64,000 nucleotides of DNA from Actinoplanes sp. L3-i22 (lineage in GTDB: Bacteria; Actinomycetota; Actinomycetes; Mycobacteriales; Micromonosporaceae), in the NCBI RefSeq assembly GCF_019704555.1, contig NZ_AP024745.1, positions 10,074,001 through 10,138,000 on the forward strand, given 5' to 3'. The notes below the pieces were generated by a model that searched no databases, was not told the origin of the DNA, and was given only the letters and a program-made list of their open reading frames with translations. The position numbers and the translations under genes were made by a program. Each line of letters starts with the position of its first letter. The stretch's first letter is position 1. Positions 8,721 through 17,697 of the stretch are shown here, piece by piece.

Positions 8721-8764
8721 AGCCACCAGCACCAGCCGCGGGGTGGCGGCTGGTGCTGGCGGCT
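8721..8764. terminator. Bidirectional terminator between convergent genes
   Basis: A 19-bp inverted repeat (8721-8739 and 8746-8764) with one mismatched position and a 6-base loop lies between the ATPase stop at 8671 and the stop of the DUF4142 gene at 8780. Its placement between two converging genes fits a shared terminator. Confidence 0.8.
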
Positions 8765-8779
8765 GTGCTGCGGGTCTTG

Positions 8780-9595
8780 TCAGTTGTAGTAGCGGCGGCG
8801 CCGGCGCGGGCTGCTCGGCCACATCTTGCGGGTCACCAGGAACGCGACGCCGAACGCCGCGACCACTACCACCGCGACCACCGGGGTGGTCAGCGGCGAC
8901 GCCGGCTTCTGGCCGGCCGCGGTGTCGTTCGCCGACAGCACGGCGTTGGTGTCGGTCTTGGCCGGCGCCGTCGTCGGCGGCGGGGCGGTCGGCAGCTCGC
9001 TGAAGTCGACCAGGTTGCTGCTCTCCAGCAGCGTCAGGTGCGTCGCGACGAACTGGTTGGTCCGCTGGGCGAGCTTGCGGATCGTGTCGTTGCGGGTGCT
9101 CGCGCGGATCGTCGCGATCGCCGGGAAGATCTTGCCGTGCGCCGCCCGCAGACGGTCCACGAAGATCTGGTCGAACTCCTTGCCCTGGGCGGCCCGCATC
9201 TCGCCGAGCCAGCCCTGCTGGTCGGCGTTCGGCTTGTTCGGCAGCTCGATGTCCAGCTTCTTGGCCGCCGCCCGGACCAGCTGGTCCAGTACCGCGTGCT
9301 GGGCGGCGATGTCCTTGCCGATCTGCTGGATCCGCGGGTCGTCGGACTTCTGCTGGGCCATCTGGCCGGCCGGCATCTCCCACAGCCCGGCGAGGCGCAC
9401 CCGGGACGCGAAGTCCCGGTCCGCCGCGGTGACCTCGCCCTCACCGGTGTCGGTGATCAGCTGGTTCGGCGGCACCGGCACGCCCGGGTCCTCGGCCGCC
9501 CGCGCCGCGTGCGGCTGGAGGAGCATCAGCGCCACGACGGCGACAGTGATCCCGGCCACTTGCCGCAGACGTGATCCCAGTTCGATGGCGACCAC
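8780..9595 (-). CDS. Secreted/membrane DUF4142-domain protein
   Basis: A 271-residue protein with an N-terminal signal sequence (hydrophobic core ITVAVVALMLLQP, cleavage near ARA-AED) and a ferritin-like four-helix DUF4142 domain at about 60-185, recognisable from ADRDFASRVRLAGLWEMPAGQMAQ and the repeated helix pattern with IGKDIAAQHAVLDQLV. Then follow a Pro/Thr-rich linker, a C-terminal membrane helix (VVAVVVVAAFGVAFLV) and a basic tail RRRRRYYN. The C-terminal helix suggests anchoring in the membrane with the domain outside. I chose GTG 9595 because GGAGGAGG sits 5 bases upstream; an in-frame start 24 codons earlier has no ribosome site. Function of DUF4142 is unknown. Confidence 0.88.
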   Translation of the reverse strand: MVAIELGSRLRQVAGITVAVVALMLLQPHAARAAEDPGVPVPPNQLITDTGEGEVTAADRDFASRVRLAGLWEMPAGQMAQQKSDDPRIQQIGKDIAAQHAVLDQLVRAAAKKLDIELPNKPNADQQGWLGEMRAAQGKEFDQIFVDRLRAAHGKIFPAIATIRASTRNDTIRKLAQRTNQFVATHLTLLESSNLVDFSELPTAPPPTTAPAKTDTNAVLSANDTAAGQKPASPLTTPVVAVVVVAAFGVAFLVTRKMWPSSPRRRRRYYN

Positions 9596-9780
9596 ACGAA
9601 CCTCCTCCACAGCTCTCGCACAGCTTTTGTCATGTGGGAGAACGGAGAAGAGCCCGTGGTGGATCAACGTCGGCCAGAGTCTTTCGGCCCTGGCGAAAAC
9701 GCCCCGAATACGCTAGGCCGTCTTGAATCGTGTCAGCCACCCCGGCGACATGCACCCGCGCCCGCCCCGCCCCGCGCCCC

Positions 9781-9956
9781 GCCTCGGCCGACGGGGCGAC
9801 ATGCAGCCACGCCGCCTCAGCCGACGCGGCGACGTCCGCCCGCGCTGCCTCAGCTGCCTCAGCTGCCCCAGCGGCACGCGCCCGCCCCGCCTCAGCCGAC
9901 GCGGCCGGCCCACCCCGCCCCGCCCCGCCTCGCCTCGCCTCAGTCGACGCGGCGGC
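9781..9956. repeat. Scattered 20-bp repeats overlapping a gene 3' end
   Basis: Four copies close to GCCTCAGCCGACGCGGCGAC occur at 9781, 9814, 9889 and 9937. The fourth covers the stop codon and last codons of the FtsX-like permease gene (stop at 9940). Between them are short GCTGCCTCA microrepeats (9844-9867). The other part of the gap 9596-9939, from 9596 to 9780, holds a purine-rich leader before the DUF4142 gene and no ORF I would believe. Confidence 0.65.
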
Positions 9957-12873
9957 GCAGGTCGCGGCCGCCCAGCACCGCGGCCAGCAGATACGGCGCC
10001 AGGATCGCCAGCGCCCACCACACCAGCACACCAGGGCGGGGCTGCCCCGGCAACGGCAGATCCGGCGGGTCGATCCCGGCCAGCGGCAACGCCCACCCGG
10101 TCAGCCGCCAGCCCACCACCCCCACTCCCACCCCGGCCAGGACCGCGGCCGTGACCAGCACCGGGTACGTCCAGAAGGTGGCCTGCCCGGCCGGCCCCCG
10201 CCGCAGCCCCTGGACCCGCATCGCGACCAGGTCCTCGGTGCGCCGCCCCCGGTCCACCGCCACGGTCAGGATCAGCGCGCCGACCCCGAGCAGCGTCGCC
10301 AGCGCCGCGGCCAGCAGGTAGAACCCGAGCGACAGCGCCGGCCCCTGCCGGTCCAGCCGCGCCCGGATCGCCGCCGCCCCGGTGTCGTCGGTGACGGTCA
10401 GCCCCTGCGCGCTGAGCCGGTCGACCGCGTCGGCCGGGGCGGTCGCGCCCAGCCAGACCTGCGCGGTCGCGGCCCGTCTGGTCCCGGAGGCGAGCAGGCC
10501 GGTGTAGCCCAGGTCCACCAGGAACGCCCGGCGGCCCAGGGACGGGACGGCCGGCACGGTGGCGACCGCGGCGACCGGGACCGGCTTGTCGGCCAGGCCC
10601 TCGATCGCGACGGGCGCCTCACCGGCGTACGCGATCGGCAGTGGATCCGGCACCCCGGCGGGCCGCAACCGGACCGCCTCGGCGTATTCCGGCGACACGT
10701 CCACGTCGACGGTGATCCCGTCCGCGCCGGCGGCGAGCCGGCCCCGTTCGGACACCAGCCACTTCGTCCCGAGGCCACGGATCACCAGGCGGCCGGTGAT
10801 CCGGTCCCGCCCGGCGCCGCCGATCTCCAGGCCGTTGATCCGGCAGCCGCCCTGGCACACCTCGAGCCGTACCCGGTACGTCGCCCGCCCCGCCCGCAAC
10901 GCACCCAGGTCGGCCACCGTCTCCCCGCTCGCCGAGGAGACCTTCGCGCTCAGGCGCAGGCCGGCGACGCTGCTGGTGACGTCGACCGCCAGCTCGGGAC
11001 CGTCGATCGTGGTCGGCTCGGCCGGCACCGGCCGCAGCCGCCCGGCCACCTGGCCGGCCCCGGTCGCGTCGCCGGGCCAGATCGCGACCGCCGCGAGCGC
11101 CCGGCTGTCCACCGCCAGGCCGGGCGTCGCGTGGGCACCGCCGCTGGAGAGCTGGGCGACCGCCATCGCCCAGGTGCCGTCCGGGTCGGCGGCACGCACC
11201 GCGGTGAGCAGCTGCCGGCCGGAGACCTGCTCGACGGTGAGCACCCGCTCGGCGCCCGCCTGCAGCCGGGCCTGGGCGTCCCGGCCGCGCACCGCGGTGT
11301 CCACCGCGCACCCGGCGAACCCGGCCACCGCCGCGGCCGCCACCAGCAGCGCGAACAGCCGGGACGCGCCGGGCCGCCGGGTCAGCTGCAGCCCGGCCAG
11401 GGCCAGGCCGAGCCGGCCGCGGCGCAGCGCCCGGGCGGCGACCCGGCCGATCAGCGGCAGCAGCGCCCGGGACAGCAGCAGCGCCAGCAGGAGCAGCGTG
11501 AACGCCGGCGCGAACAGGCCGAGCCCGGTCAGCGAGCCGTGCGACAGGATCAGCTGACCGCCGGCGAGCAGGGCCAGGACCAGCAGCACCGCCTCGCCGA
11601 ACGGGACCCGCCCGGTGCCCGGGGCGGGGATCCGCCGGAGCAGGCCGGCGACCGGGCGGGTGAGCTGGCGGCGCTGCGCGGCGACCGCGGCGAGCAGCGC
11701 GATCAGAGCGGCGACCGGCGCGTACCGCAACGAGGACCAGTCGGCGGCCGGGCCGACCCCGGGGAACCGGACCGCCGCCACCACGTTGCTCAGCAGTTGC
11801 CCGGCGAGGCAGCCGAGCAGGGCGCCGGCCAGCACCGCGAGCAGGCTCTCCCCGGTCGCCAGCCACCAGCGCGACCACCACCGGGCGCCGCGCAGGGCGA
11901 CCACGGCCAGCTCGCTCTGCCGCCCCTCGGCGCCGTAGCCGACGGTCAGGTAGATGCTGAAGCAGGCGAGCAGCACCAGCGGCACGGCCAGCACCGGCAC
12001 CAGCAGTCGGGCCGACGCCCGGCCCTCGTCGATCCGGTCCAGCAGGCGCGGGATGTCGGTGTCGATCTGCAGCGTCTCGTCCAGCTCGGCGGCGTCCTCG
12101 TTCAGGCGCCGCAGCTCGCCGCGCAGGGCGGCGAGCCGGTCGATGTCGAGCGTGCCGGGCGCGGCGATCCCGTCGATCGCCATGCCGGTGGTGGTCCGGT
12201 CGGTCGCCGGCAGCGTCATCGAGGTGGTGAAGACCGGCTCGCCGGGGCCGACGTCCGGGCCGCTGACGAAGTAGCCGTGCCGCCCCCAGTACGGCTCCCC
12301 GGGCTGGACCACCCGGTAGACGCCCGCCACCACCAGCGTCTTCGGCGCGCCCGAGGGCAGGTAGCGGGCCGCCCCGCCGGAGGTGTCCGGCAGCGCGCCC
12401 CGGAGCGTGATGTCGTCCCCCGGGGCCAGGTCGAGCGCGGTCGCGGTCTTCTCGCCGAGCAGCACGTCGCCCTCGCCGAACAGGCAGCGCCCGGCCACGA
12501 TCCGGACGTGGGCGCAGACGTCCTGCCGGAAGACCAGCAGCGTCGGGTACCGGTCGGTCTTCTCCAGGCCGACCGTGGGGGTCTCGGCGGCGTAGTAGTA
12601 GGTGAATCCGGGCAGCGCGATCAGGGTCCCGCCCAGCTCGGCGAAGTCGTCGCCGGCGCCCTCCCGGGTCTGGTTGTTCTGGGTCGCGCGGACGGTCAGG
12701 GTCAGCTCGCCGGTGGCGGCGGTGGCGATCTGCCCGGCGGCGACCGCGCGCTCGGCGGCCACCAGGTAGGCCGGGGCGGCCACCGCGGCGGCGACCGCCA
12801 GCAGCGCGAGCAGGGCGAGGGTGATCGACTGGCCACGGCGGTGCCAGACCATCGACAGCACGAGCGCGATCAT
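9940..12873 (-). CDS. FtsX-like (MacB-type) ABC permease 2
   Basis: A 977-residue membrane protein with an N-terminal helix (TLALLALLAVAAAVAAPAYL), a large extracellular region, a cluster of helices at about 285-480, a second large extracellular domain, and three C-terminal helices. This is the duplicated FtsX layout used by MacB/LolC-type mechanotransmission transporters, which move lipids, peptides or drugs outward or act on envelope proteins. It is smaller than its upstream partner (997 residues) but clearly paralogous, e.g. shared segments GAERVLTVE and GAERVFALL. The start ATG overlaps the partner's stop by 4 bases (12870-12873), so translation is coupled. The gene ends in a repeat field described separately. 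Confidence 0.9.
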   Translation of the reverse strand: MIALVLSMVWHRRGQSITLALLALLAVAAAVAAPAYLVAAERAVAAGQIATAATGELTLTVRATQNNQTREGAGDDFAELGGTLIALPGFTYYYAAETPTVGLEKTDRYPTLLVFRQDVCAHVRIVAGRCLFGEGDVLLGEKTATALDLAPGDDITLRGALPDTSGGAARYLPSGAPKTLVVAGVYRVVQPGEPYWGRHGYFVSGPDVGPGEPVFTTSMTLPATDRTTTGMAIDGIAAPGTLDIDRLAALRGELRRLNEDAAELDETLQIDTDIPRLLDRIDEGRASARLLVPVLAVPLVLLACFSIYLTVGYGAEGRQSELAVVALRGARWWSRWWLATGESLLAVLAGALLGCLAGQLLSNVVAAVRFPGVGPAADWSSLRYAPVAALIALLAAVAAQRRQLTRPVAGLLRRIPAPGTGRVPFGEAVLLVLALLAGGQLILSHGSLTGLGLFAPAFTLLLLALLLSRALLPLIGRVAARALRRGRLGLALAGLQLTRRPGASRLFALLVAAAAVAGFAGCAVDTAVRGRDAQARLQAGAERVLTVEQVSGRQLLTAVRAADPDGTWAMAVAQLSSGGAHATPGLAVDSRALAAVAIWPGDATGAGQVAGRLRPVPAEPTTIDGPELAVDVTSSVAGLRLSAKVSSASGETVADLGALRAGRATYRVRLEVCQGGCRINGLEIGGAGRDRITGRLVIRGLGTKWLVSERGRLAAGADGITVDVDVSPEYAEAVRLRPAGVPDPLPIAYAGEAPVAIEGLADKPVPVAAVATVPAVPSLGRRAFLVDLGYTGLLASGTRRAATAQVWLGATAPADAVDRLSAQGLTVTDDTGAAAIRARLDRQGPALSLGFYLLAAALATLLGVGALILTVAVDRGRRTEDLVAMRVQGLRRGPAGQATFWTYPVLVTAAVLAGVGVGVVGWRLTGWALPLAGIDPPDLPLPGQPRPGVLVWWALAILAPYLLAAVLGGRDLRRRVD

Positions 12874-15863
12874 CGGGCGAGCTCCCGGATCAGGCGCCGC
12901 AGCGCGAGCCAGCCCACCAGGCCGAGCAGGGCGAGACCACCGAGGGCGGCGAGCGCCAGCACCCCGGGCAGCAGCGGGGAGGGCGCCGGCAGCACCCGCC
13001 AGCCGTCCGTGAACGCCGGCACCGGACTGCCGGTCAGCCCCACGCTCACCAGGGTCGCCAGCACTCCGATCAGGACGCCGGCGAGGATCATCGCGGCCGG
13101 GCCGGCGAAGCTCACGGTGATCGCGACCCGGGCCGGCAGACCCTGCCGCCGCAGGTCGTGCAGTTGCTCGCCGAGCGAGCGCCGCTCGGCGGTGATCGCG
13201 GTCGCCACGGTGGCCGCCGCCAGCAGCAGCGCCGCCGCCCCGGCCAGCAGCGCGAAGCGGACCACCGCGGCCGGCCCCTGGCCGCCGAGCCGCTCCTGCC
13301 GGGCCGCGGCGGTGGTGTCGGTGCCGACCGTCAGCCCGGCCGCGACCAGCGCGTCGACGATCCCGGGCGGGGCGCCGGGGGCCAGCCAGACCTGGAGGTC
13401 GCCGCCCGGGTCACCGGCGCCGGCCAGCCGGCGGGTGACGTCCAGGTCGATCAGCACGCCGGACCGCCCGACCACCGGGAGCGCGTCGACGGCCCGGGTG
13501 ACCTGCACCGGGGCGGGCTCCCCGTACGCACCGAGCAGCGCGTCCGAATACCGCCACTCGTCCGGCTCGGCGCCGGCCAGCACCACCGGCAGCGGCCCGC
13601 GGGTCCCGGCCGCCCACACCTGCGCCCCGACGTGCGACAGGCCGCTCGCGTTCGCGTCGGTGACCAGCCGCAACGCGCCGTCGGTGGCGGCCACGTCGAG
13701 GGCCGCGCCGAGGGTCCCGGGCCGCCACCGGGTGATGTCGCCGAGCGCCGCCCGGTCCAGCACGGCCGGCTCCGGCCCGCTCTGGGTCAGCTCGCGGATC
13801 GTCACCGCCGCGCCGTCCGGCGGCGGGCCGGTGTTGCCGTTCCGGTCCGGCGCCGAGGTCAGCGTCCAGCTGACGATCCGGCACCCGGGGGCGCCGGCGC
13901 AGCCGCTCACCGGCGCGGTGACGGTGCCCTCCCCCGCCGCGAGCGCGCCGAACCCGACGGTGACCGGCGCACCGGTGGCCTCGTGCCGCAGGGTCAGGGT
14001 GAGCGCGACCGGGGCCGGCCCGTCCCGCCGGAAACGCAGGGTGAGCCGGTCGCCGGTGACCGCCGGCAGGTCCGGCAGGCGGGCCGCGGCGGTGGCCGCG
14101 GGCAGCGTGCCGACCGGCCCGTAGGCCGGCCGCCAGGCGGCGACCGCGGCGAGCCGGGTGGTGTCCACCTCGAGGATCCGCAGCACGCCGTCCCGGCTGA
14201 CCACGGCGGCCATCGCGGCCCGCCCGCCCGGGTCGGCCCGGCGGACCGCCTCGACCAGACCGGTACGGTTCGTCCCCGACACGGTCAGCACCCGGACCGC
14301 CCCGAGGTCGGCGGTGCCGCGCTCGGCCCGGGCGGCACGCTCGCCCCACTGCGCGCCGGCGGCCGTCACGAACAGCGCGACCCCGACCACGAGCAGCGCG
14401 AAGACGCGTTCCGCCCCGGCCGAGCGGGACAGTTGCAGGGCGCTGAGCCCGAGCCGCAGCCGCCCGGCGCGCAGGGCCACCCGGCCGGTCCGGGCCGCGG
14501 CCCGCCCGAGCAGCCGGGCGGCGAGCAGCCCGACCGCGAGCGCCACCAGCGCCGGGGCGGCCGCGTCCACGCCCACCACCGGGCTGCCGGACCGGGCCTG
14601 GAACAGCGCGGCGGCGGCGATCGCCAGCAGCACCGCGTCGGCGAGGACCGGCCACCACGGATTACCGGGGCCGCCGGCCGGCCGCAGCAGGGCCGCCACC
14701 GGCTTGCCGAGCAGGGCCGCCTCGACCGCGGCCAGCACCGCGAGGCCGCCGAGCAGGACCGCGCCGGCCGCGATCGCGGACCAGGTCAGCGCCGCCGACC
14801 GGTCACCGGCGGCCGGAACGCCGCCGGCCAGCGCCCGGGCCAGCAGCCAGCCGGCCGGGGCGCCGAGCAGCACGCCGAGCGCGAGCGGCACCAGGTGCTG
14901 GCCCCAGGCCAGTCGCAGGGTGCCCGCCCGGCTGACCCCCCGCAGCTTGAGCAGGGCGGCGTCGGAGCGCCGGTCGCGGGAGGTGTAGCGCCCGGCCAGG
15001 CCGATCGCGAACCAGGTGAGGATCACCAGCTGCACGCCGGCGGTGAGCACGCCGCGCAGGGCGGTGGACCGGTCCCGCCGGATGGTCTCGAGCAGCGGGC
15101 GGGCGCCGGTGGCCAGCCGCACCTCGGTCACGCCGAGCCGGTTGTCGGCGGCGGTCAGCTTCGCGGCCAGGTCCCGGTCGCCGCGGATCAGGTCGTCGGG
15201 CAGCACCCCGTCGTAGGCCGCCGTCGCGCCCCACAGCGGCCTCGCGCGGAACGTGTCGACCGGGACGAACACCGGGTCCAGCCCGGTGGTGCCGCGGAAC
15301 AGCTCGTCGCTCCAATAGGGCCCGTCGGGATCGAGCCGCTGATAGCGGGCGACCACCCGGACCGGGACCGTCCCGGAGACCACCGAGCTCTGCAGGGTCA
15401 GCGTGCCGCCGGTGGTGACGCCGAGGCGACGGGCGGCCTCCTCGCTGACCGCGGCCTCGCCGGGCGCGGACGGGCACCGCCCGGTGAGCCGCACGTGGTC
15501 GCAGAACCCGTCCCGATAGTCCGTCCGCAGCTGCGGGGCGCCGGCCACCGAACGCGCGCTGAGCAGCGCGGACAGCCCGGTGACCGGATCCTTCAGGGGC
15601 AGCCGCAGGGTGTCCGGCACCTGCCGGCCCAGCTCGGCGAGCGCGGCCCGCGGATCGCCCTGGGTGTTCACGTCCCGCACCGCGGAGACGGCCCGCTCGG
15701 CCGCCCCGGACGCGGCCAGGTCGACGGTCGCGGCCCGGTCGGCCGCGGCGAACGCGAACCAGGGCCCGGCCACCGCGACCGCGGCCGCCAGCATGGCGAG
15801 AACCAGAATCGTCAGCACCTGCGCGGTCCTGGTCCGCACCGCGCCGAGCACGAGCGCGAACAT
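12870..15863 (-). CDS. FtsX-like (MacB-type) ABC permease 1
   Basis: A 997-residue FtsX-type permease with N-terminal helix QVLTILVLAMLAAAVAVAGP, a first extracellular domain with two Cys (CDHVRLTGRC), central helices at about 275-480, a second extracellular domain and three terminal helices. It forms the membrane part of an ABC complex with the ATPase encoded immediately upstream (15966-16631) and the second permease downstream. The order ATPase-permease-permease and the ATGA overlap with the next gene show one operon. Ribosome site GGGGAGG lies 4 bases before ATG 15863 and is itself part of a perfect hairpin. The substrate cannot be read from sequence; lipids, peptides or antibiotics are usual for the family. 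Confidence 0.9.
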   Translation of the reverse strand: MFALVLGAVRTRTAQVLTILVLAMLAAAVAVAGPWFAFAAADRAATVDLAASGAAERAVSAVRDVNTQGDPRAALAELGRQVPDTLRLPLKDPVTGLSALLSARSVAGAPQLRTDYRDGFCDHVRLTGRCPSAPGEAAVSEEAARRLGVTTGGTLTLQSSVVSGTVPVRVVARYQRLDPDGPYWSDELFRGTTGLDPVFVPVDTFRARPLWGATAAYDGVLPDDLIRGDRDLAAKLTAADNRLGVTEVRLATGARPLLETIRRDRSTALRGVLTAGVQLVILTWFAIGLAGRYTSRDRRSDAALLKLRGVSRAGTLRLAWGQHLVPLALGVLLGAPAGWLLARALAGGVPAAGDRSAALTWSAIAAGAVLLGGLAVLAAVEAALLGKPVAALLRPAGGPGNPWWPVLADAVLLAIAAAALFQARSGSPVVGVDAAAPALVALAVGLLAARLLGRAAARTGRVALRAGRLRLGLSALQLSRSAGAERVFALLVVGVALFVTAAGAQWGERAARAERGTADLGAVRVLTVSGTNRTGLVEAVRRADPGGRAAMAAVVSRDGVLRILEVDTTRLAAVAAWRPAYGPVGTLPAATAAARLPDLPAVTGDRLTLRFRRDGPAPVALTLTLRHEATGAPVTVGFGALAAGEGTVTAPVSGCAGAPGCRIVSWTLTSAPDRNGNTGPPPDGAAVTIRELTQSGPEPAVLDRAALGDITRWRPGTLGAALDVAATDGALRLVTDANASGLSHVGAQVWAAGTRGPLPVVLAGAEPDEWRYSDALLGAYGEPAPVQVTRAVDALPVVGRSGVLIDLDVTRRLAGAGDPGGDLQVWLAPGAPPGIVDALVAAGLTVGTDTTAAARQERLGGQGPAAVVRFALLAGAAALLLAAATVATAITAERRSLGEQLHDLRRQGLPARVAITVSFAGPAAMILAGVLIGVLATLVSVGLTGSPVPAFTDGWRVLPAPSPLLPGVLALAALGGLALLGLVGWLALRRLIRELAR

Positions 15864-15867
15864 CCGG

Positions 15868-15890
15868 CCTCCCCGTGGTCATCGGGGAGG
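15868..15890 (-). promoter_or_regulatory. Hairpin sequestering the ribosome site of FtsX permease 1
   Basis: A perfect 8-bp inverted repeat CCTCCCCG / CGGGGAGG with a 7-base loop. On the mRNA the 3' arm is the GGGGAGG ribosome site of the gene starting at 15863. Base pairing would hide it. Translation could depend on melting by an upstream ribosome or factor; this is inference. Confidence 0.5.
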
Positions 15891-15932
15891 TTACGCGCTC
15901 AACGCGCTCCGTGGTGACCGGAAGTTTCGGCC

Positions 15933-15965
15933 TGTGGACAACTCGGGAACGCGCCTTGTGGACAA
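15933..15965. promoter_or_regulatory. Two consensus DnaA boxes between ABC ATPase and permease genes
   Basis: Two copies of TGTGGACAA (15933-15941 and 15957-15965; TTGTCCACA on the other strand), start-to-start 24 bp, same orientation. TTGTCCACA is the known actinobacterial DnaA box. The second copy abuts the stop codon of the ATPase gene. They may titrate DnaA or let it control the permease genes. No dnaA, dnaN or other origin genes are near. Confidence 0.6.
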
Positions 15966-16631
15966 CTAGGAGCGCGCCCAGGTCGCGACGCCGTCGGCCA
16001 GGTGCACCTCGCGGTCGCACGCGGCGGCCGCCTCCGGGTCGTGGGTGGCCAGCACGACGGTGGCGCCCCGGGCCGCCTCGGCCCGCAGCAGCTCCAGCAC
16101 CTTCTGCCGGTTCGCCGCGTCCAGCTCGCTGGTCACCTCGTCGGCCAGCACCACCACGCCCTGCAGCGCCAGCCCGCGGGCGATCGCGGCGCGCTGCTGC
16201 TGCCCGCCGGAGAGCTCCTCGATCAGCTGGTTGGCCTGCCCGGCGAGGCCCACGGCGGCCAGCGAGTCGGCGGTCCGGCGGCGGGCGTCGGCCGGCGAGC
16301 CGCCGGTGGCGATCACCGCGACGGACACGTTCTCGGCCGCGGTGAGGATCGCGGCCAGCCCGTTCTCCTGCGGGATCAGCACCACGCCGCGCCCGACCGC
16401 GGTGTCCCGGTCGCCCAGCGGCGCGCCGTCCACCGTGACGCTGCCGGCGCGCGGGGCCAGCAGCCCAGCCATCGCACTGAGCAGGGTGGTCTTGCCGGCT
16501 CCGGAAGTTCCGGTGACGGCCAGCACCTCGCCGGGGCGGGCGGTCACGGTCACGTCGCGGAGCACCGGGTCGCCGTCGCCGTACCCCAGATCAACCGATG
16601 TCAGGTTCATGGATTCACTACCCCCGATCAA
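15966..16631 (-). CDS. ABC transporter ATP-binding protein of the FtsX-type operon
   Basis: A 221-residue LolD/MacB-type ATPase: Walker A GTSGAGKTT, Q-loop LIPQENGL, canonical signature LSGGQQQR, Walker B GVVVLADEVT and H-loop ATHD. Walker B ends DE, so the catalytic Glu is present. The length is typical for a free-standing ATPase that powers FtsX/MacB permeases. It is the first gene of the operon with the two permeases, separated from the first one by 102 bases that hold two DnaA boxes and a hairpin. CorA lies 12 bases upstream on the same strand, so read-through from corA is possible. Confidence 0.93.
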   Translation of the reverse strand: MIGGSESMNLTSVDLGYGDGDPVLRDVTVTARPGEVLAVTGTSGAGKTTLLSAMAGLLAPRAGSVTVDGAPLGDRDTAVGRGVVLIPQENGLAAILTAAENVSVAVIATGGSPADARRRTADSLAAVGLAGQANQLIEELSGGQQQRAAIARGLALQGVVVLADEVTSELDAANRQKVLELLRAEAARGATVVLATHDPEAAAACDREVHLADGVATWARS

Positions 16632-16643
16632 CCCGGGACGCTA

Positions 16644-17639
16644 CTACAGCCAGCCCCGCTTCTTCAGGTAGAAGTAGAGCGTGGTCGCGAGGACCACGAT
16701 CAGCACCGTGCTCTGCACGAAACCCCAGGGCTGCTGATAGCCGGGATAGGGCAGGTTCTGCCCGAAGTAACCGGTCAGCGCGGTCGGTACGGCGATGATC
16801 GCGGCCCAGGCGGCGAGCTTGCGGGTGATGTCGTTGAGGATGTTGCTCTGCTCGTTGAGGTCGGCGTCGAGCAGCTCGGTGATCCGGGTCAGCGAGTGCT
16901 CGATCGACTCCAGGGCCCGCTCGGCGTGGTCCTCGACGTCGCGGTAGTACGGCCGCAGGCTGTCGTCGACCAGGTCACCGTCCGGCCGGAGGATCTCGGC
17001 GACCACGTCCTCCATCGGGGCGACCGCGCGGCGCAGCTGGGCCAGGGTGCGGCGCAGGGCGAAACCGTGCATCCGCACCGGGCGGGGCGCACCGCCCTCG
17101 CCGAGCATGGCGTCCTCGATCGTGTCCATCGCCTCGTCGATCCGCCGCGCGGCGTCGTACTGGCTGTCGACGACCACGTCGAAAAGTCCGTACAGAAGGA
17201 AATTGATTCCGCCGGAGGCGGCCAGTTCTGGATCTTGATCCCAGCGATTCGCCAGCTTCTCGACGTCGCCCTCGTCCTTGTGCACGGTGATCAGCACCCG
17301 CTTGGTGACGAAGGCGCTGATCTCCACCTTGTGCGGCTTCTCCTCCGCGTGCGGGACCGCGACCGCGTAGACGTTGACGAACAGGTGGTCCGGGTACCGG
17401 TCGAGTTTGGGCCGCTCGTGGGCGGCGAGGGCGTCCTCGATGGCCAGCGGGTGCAGGCCGTACTCGGCGCCGACGGTGGCGAGGTCCGCCGCGGTCGGCT
17501 CCAGCAGGTCGAGCCAGGCCACCGCGTCCGGATCGTCGCGCAGGTGGGCGGCGAGGTCGCCGTACCCGAAATTCTGCTCGATCACCTGGCCCCCGGAGTA
17601 GAGACGGGTCTGCGTGGGACAGGAGAGCGCGGTGGTCAC
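16644..17639 (-). CDS. corA: CorA-family magnesium/divalent cation transporter
   Basis: A 331-residue CorA-like channel with a long acidic cytoplasmic α/β domain, a stalk helix and two C-terminal helices (AAWAAIIAVPTALTGYF and STVLIVVLATTLYFYL) ending in the basic tail KKRGWL. The pore signature, normally GMN, is GQN here (YFGQNLPYPG), so the Met is replaced by Gln while Gly and Asn are kept. CorA pentamers move Mg2+ (or Co2+/Ni2+) inward down the membrane potential. The start is GTG 17639, 58 bases from the divergent pnuC start. Selectivity may differ because the GxN loop forms the filter. Confidence 0.92.
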   Translation of the reverse strand: MTTALSCPTQTRLYSGGQVIEQNFGYGDLAAHLRDDPDAVAWLDLLEPTAADLATVGAEYGLHPLAIEDALAAHERPKLDRYPDHLFVNVYAVAVPHAEEKPHKVEISAFVTKRVLITVHKDEGDVEKLANRWDQDPELAASGGINFLLYGLFDVVVDSQYDAARRIDEAMDTIEDAMLGEGGAPRPVRMHGFALRRTLAQLRRAVAPMEDVVAEILRPDGDLVDDSLRPYYRDVEDHAERALESIEHSLTRITELLDADLNEQSNILNDITRKLAAWAAIIAVPTALTGYFGQNLPYPGYQQPWGFVQSTVLIVVLATTLYFYLKKRGWL

Positions 17640-17697
17640 CGCCCCACTATGCCCGGGCGGAAACCGGGCGGAAACCCGGCGCGGCCTACCATGAGCC

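Noticed and set aside
9730..14124. A 1464-codon plus-strand open frame
   Set aside because: It is antisense to two clear FtsX-like permeases, has low-complexity Arg/Gln/Gly/Pro-rich composition and no domain. It results from the high GC of the coding strand.
15933..15965. Chromosomal or plasmid replication origin
   Set aside because: Only two DnaA boxes, no AT-rich unwinding region, and no dnaA/dnaN/parAB genes around.
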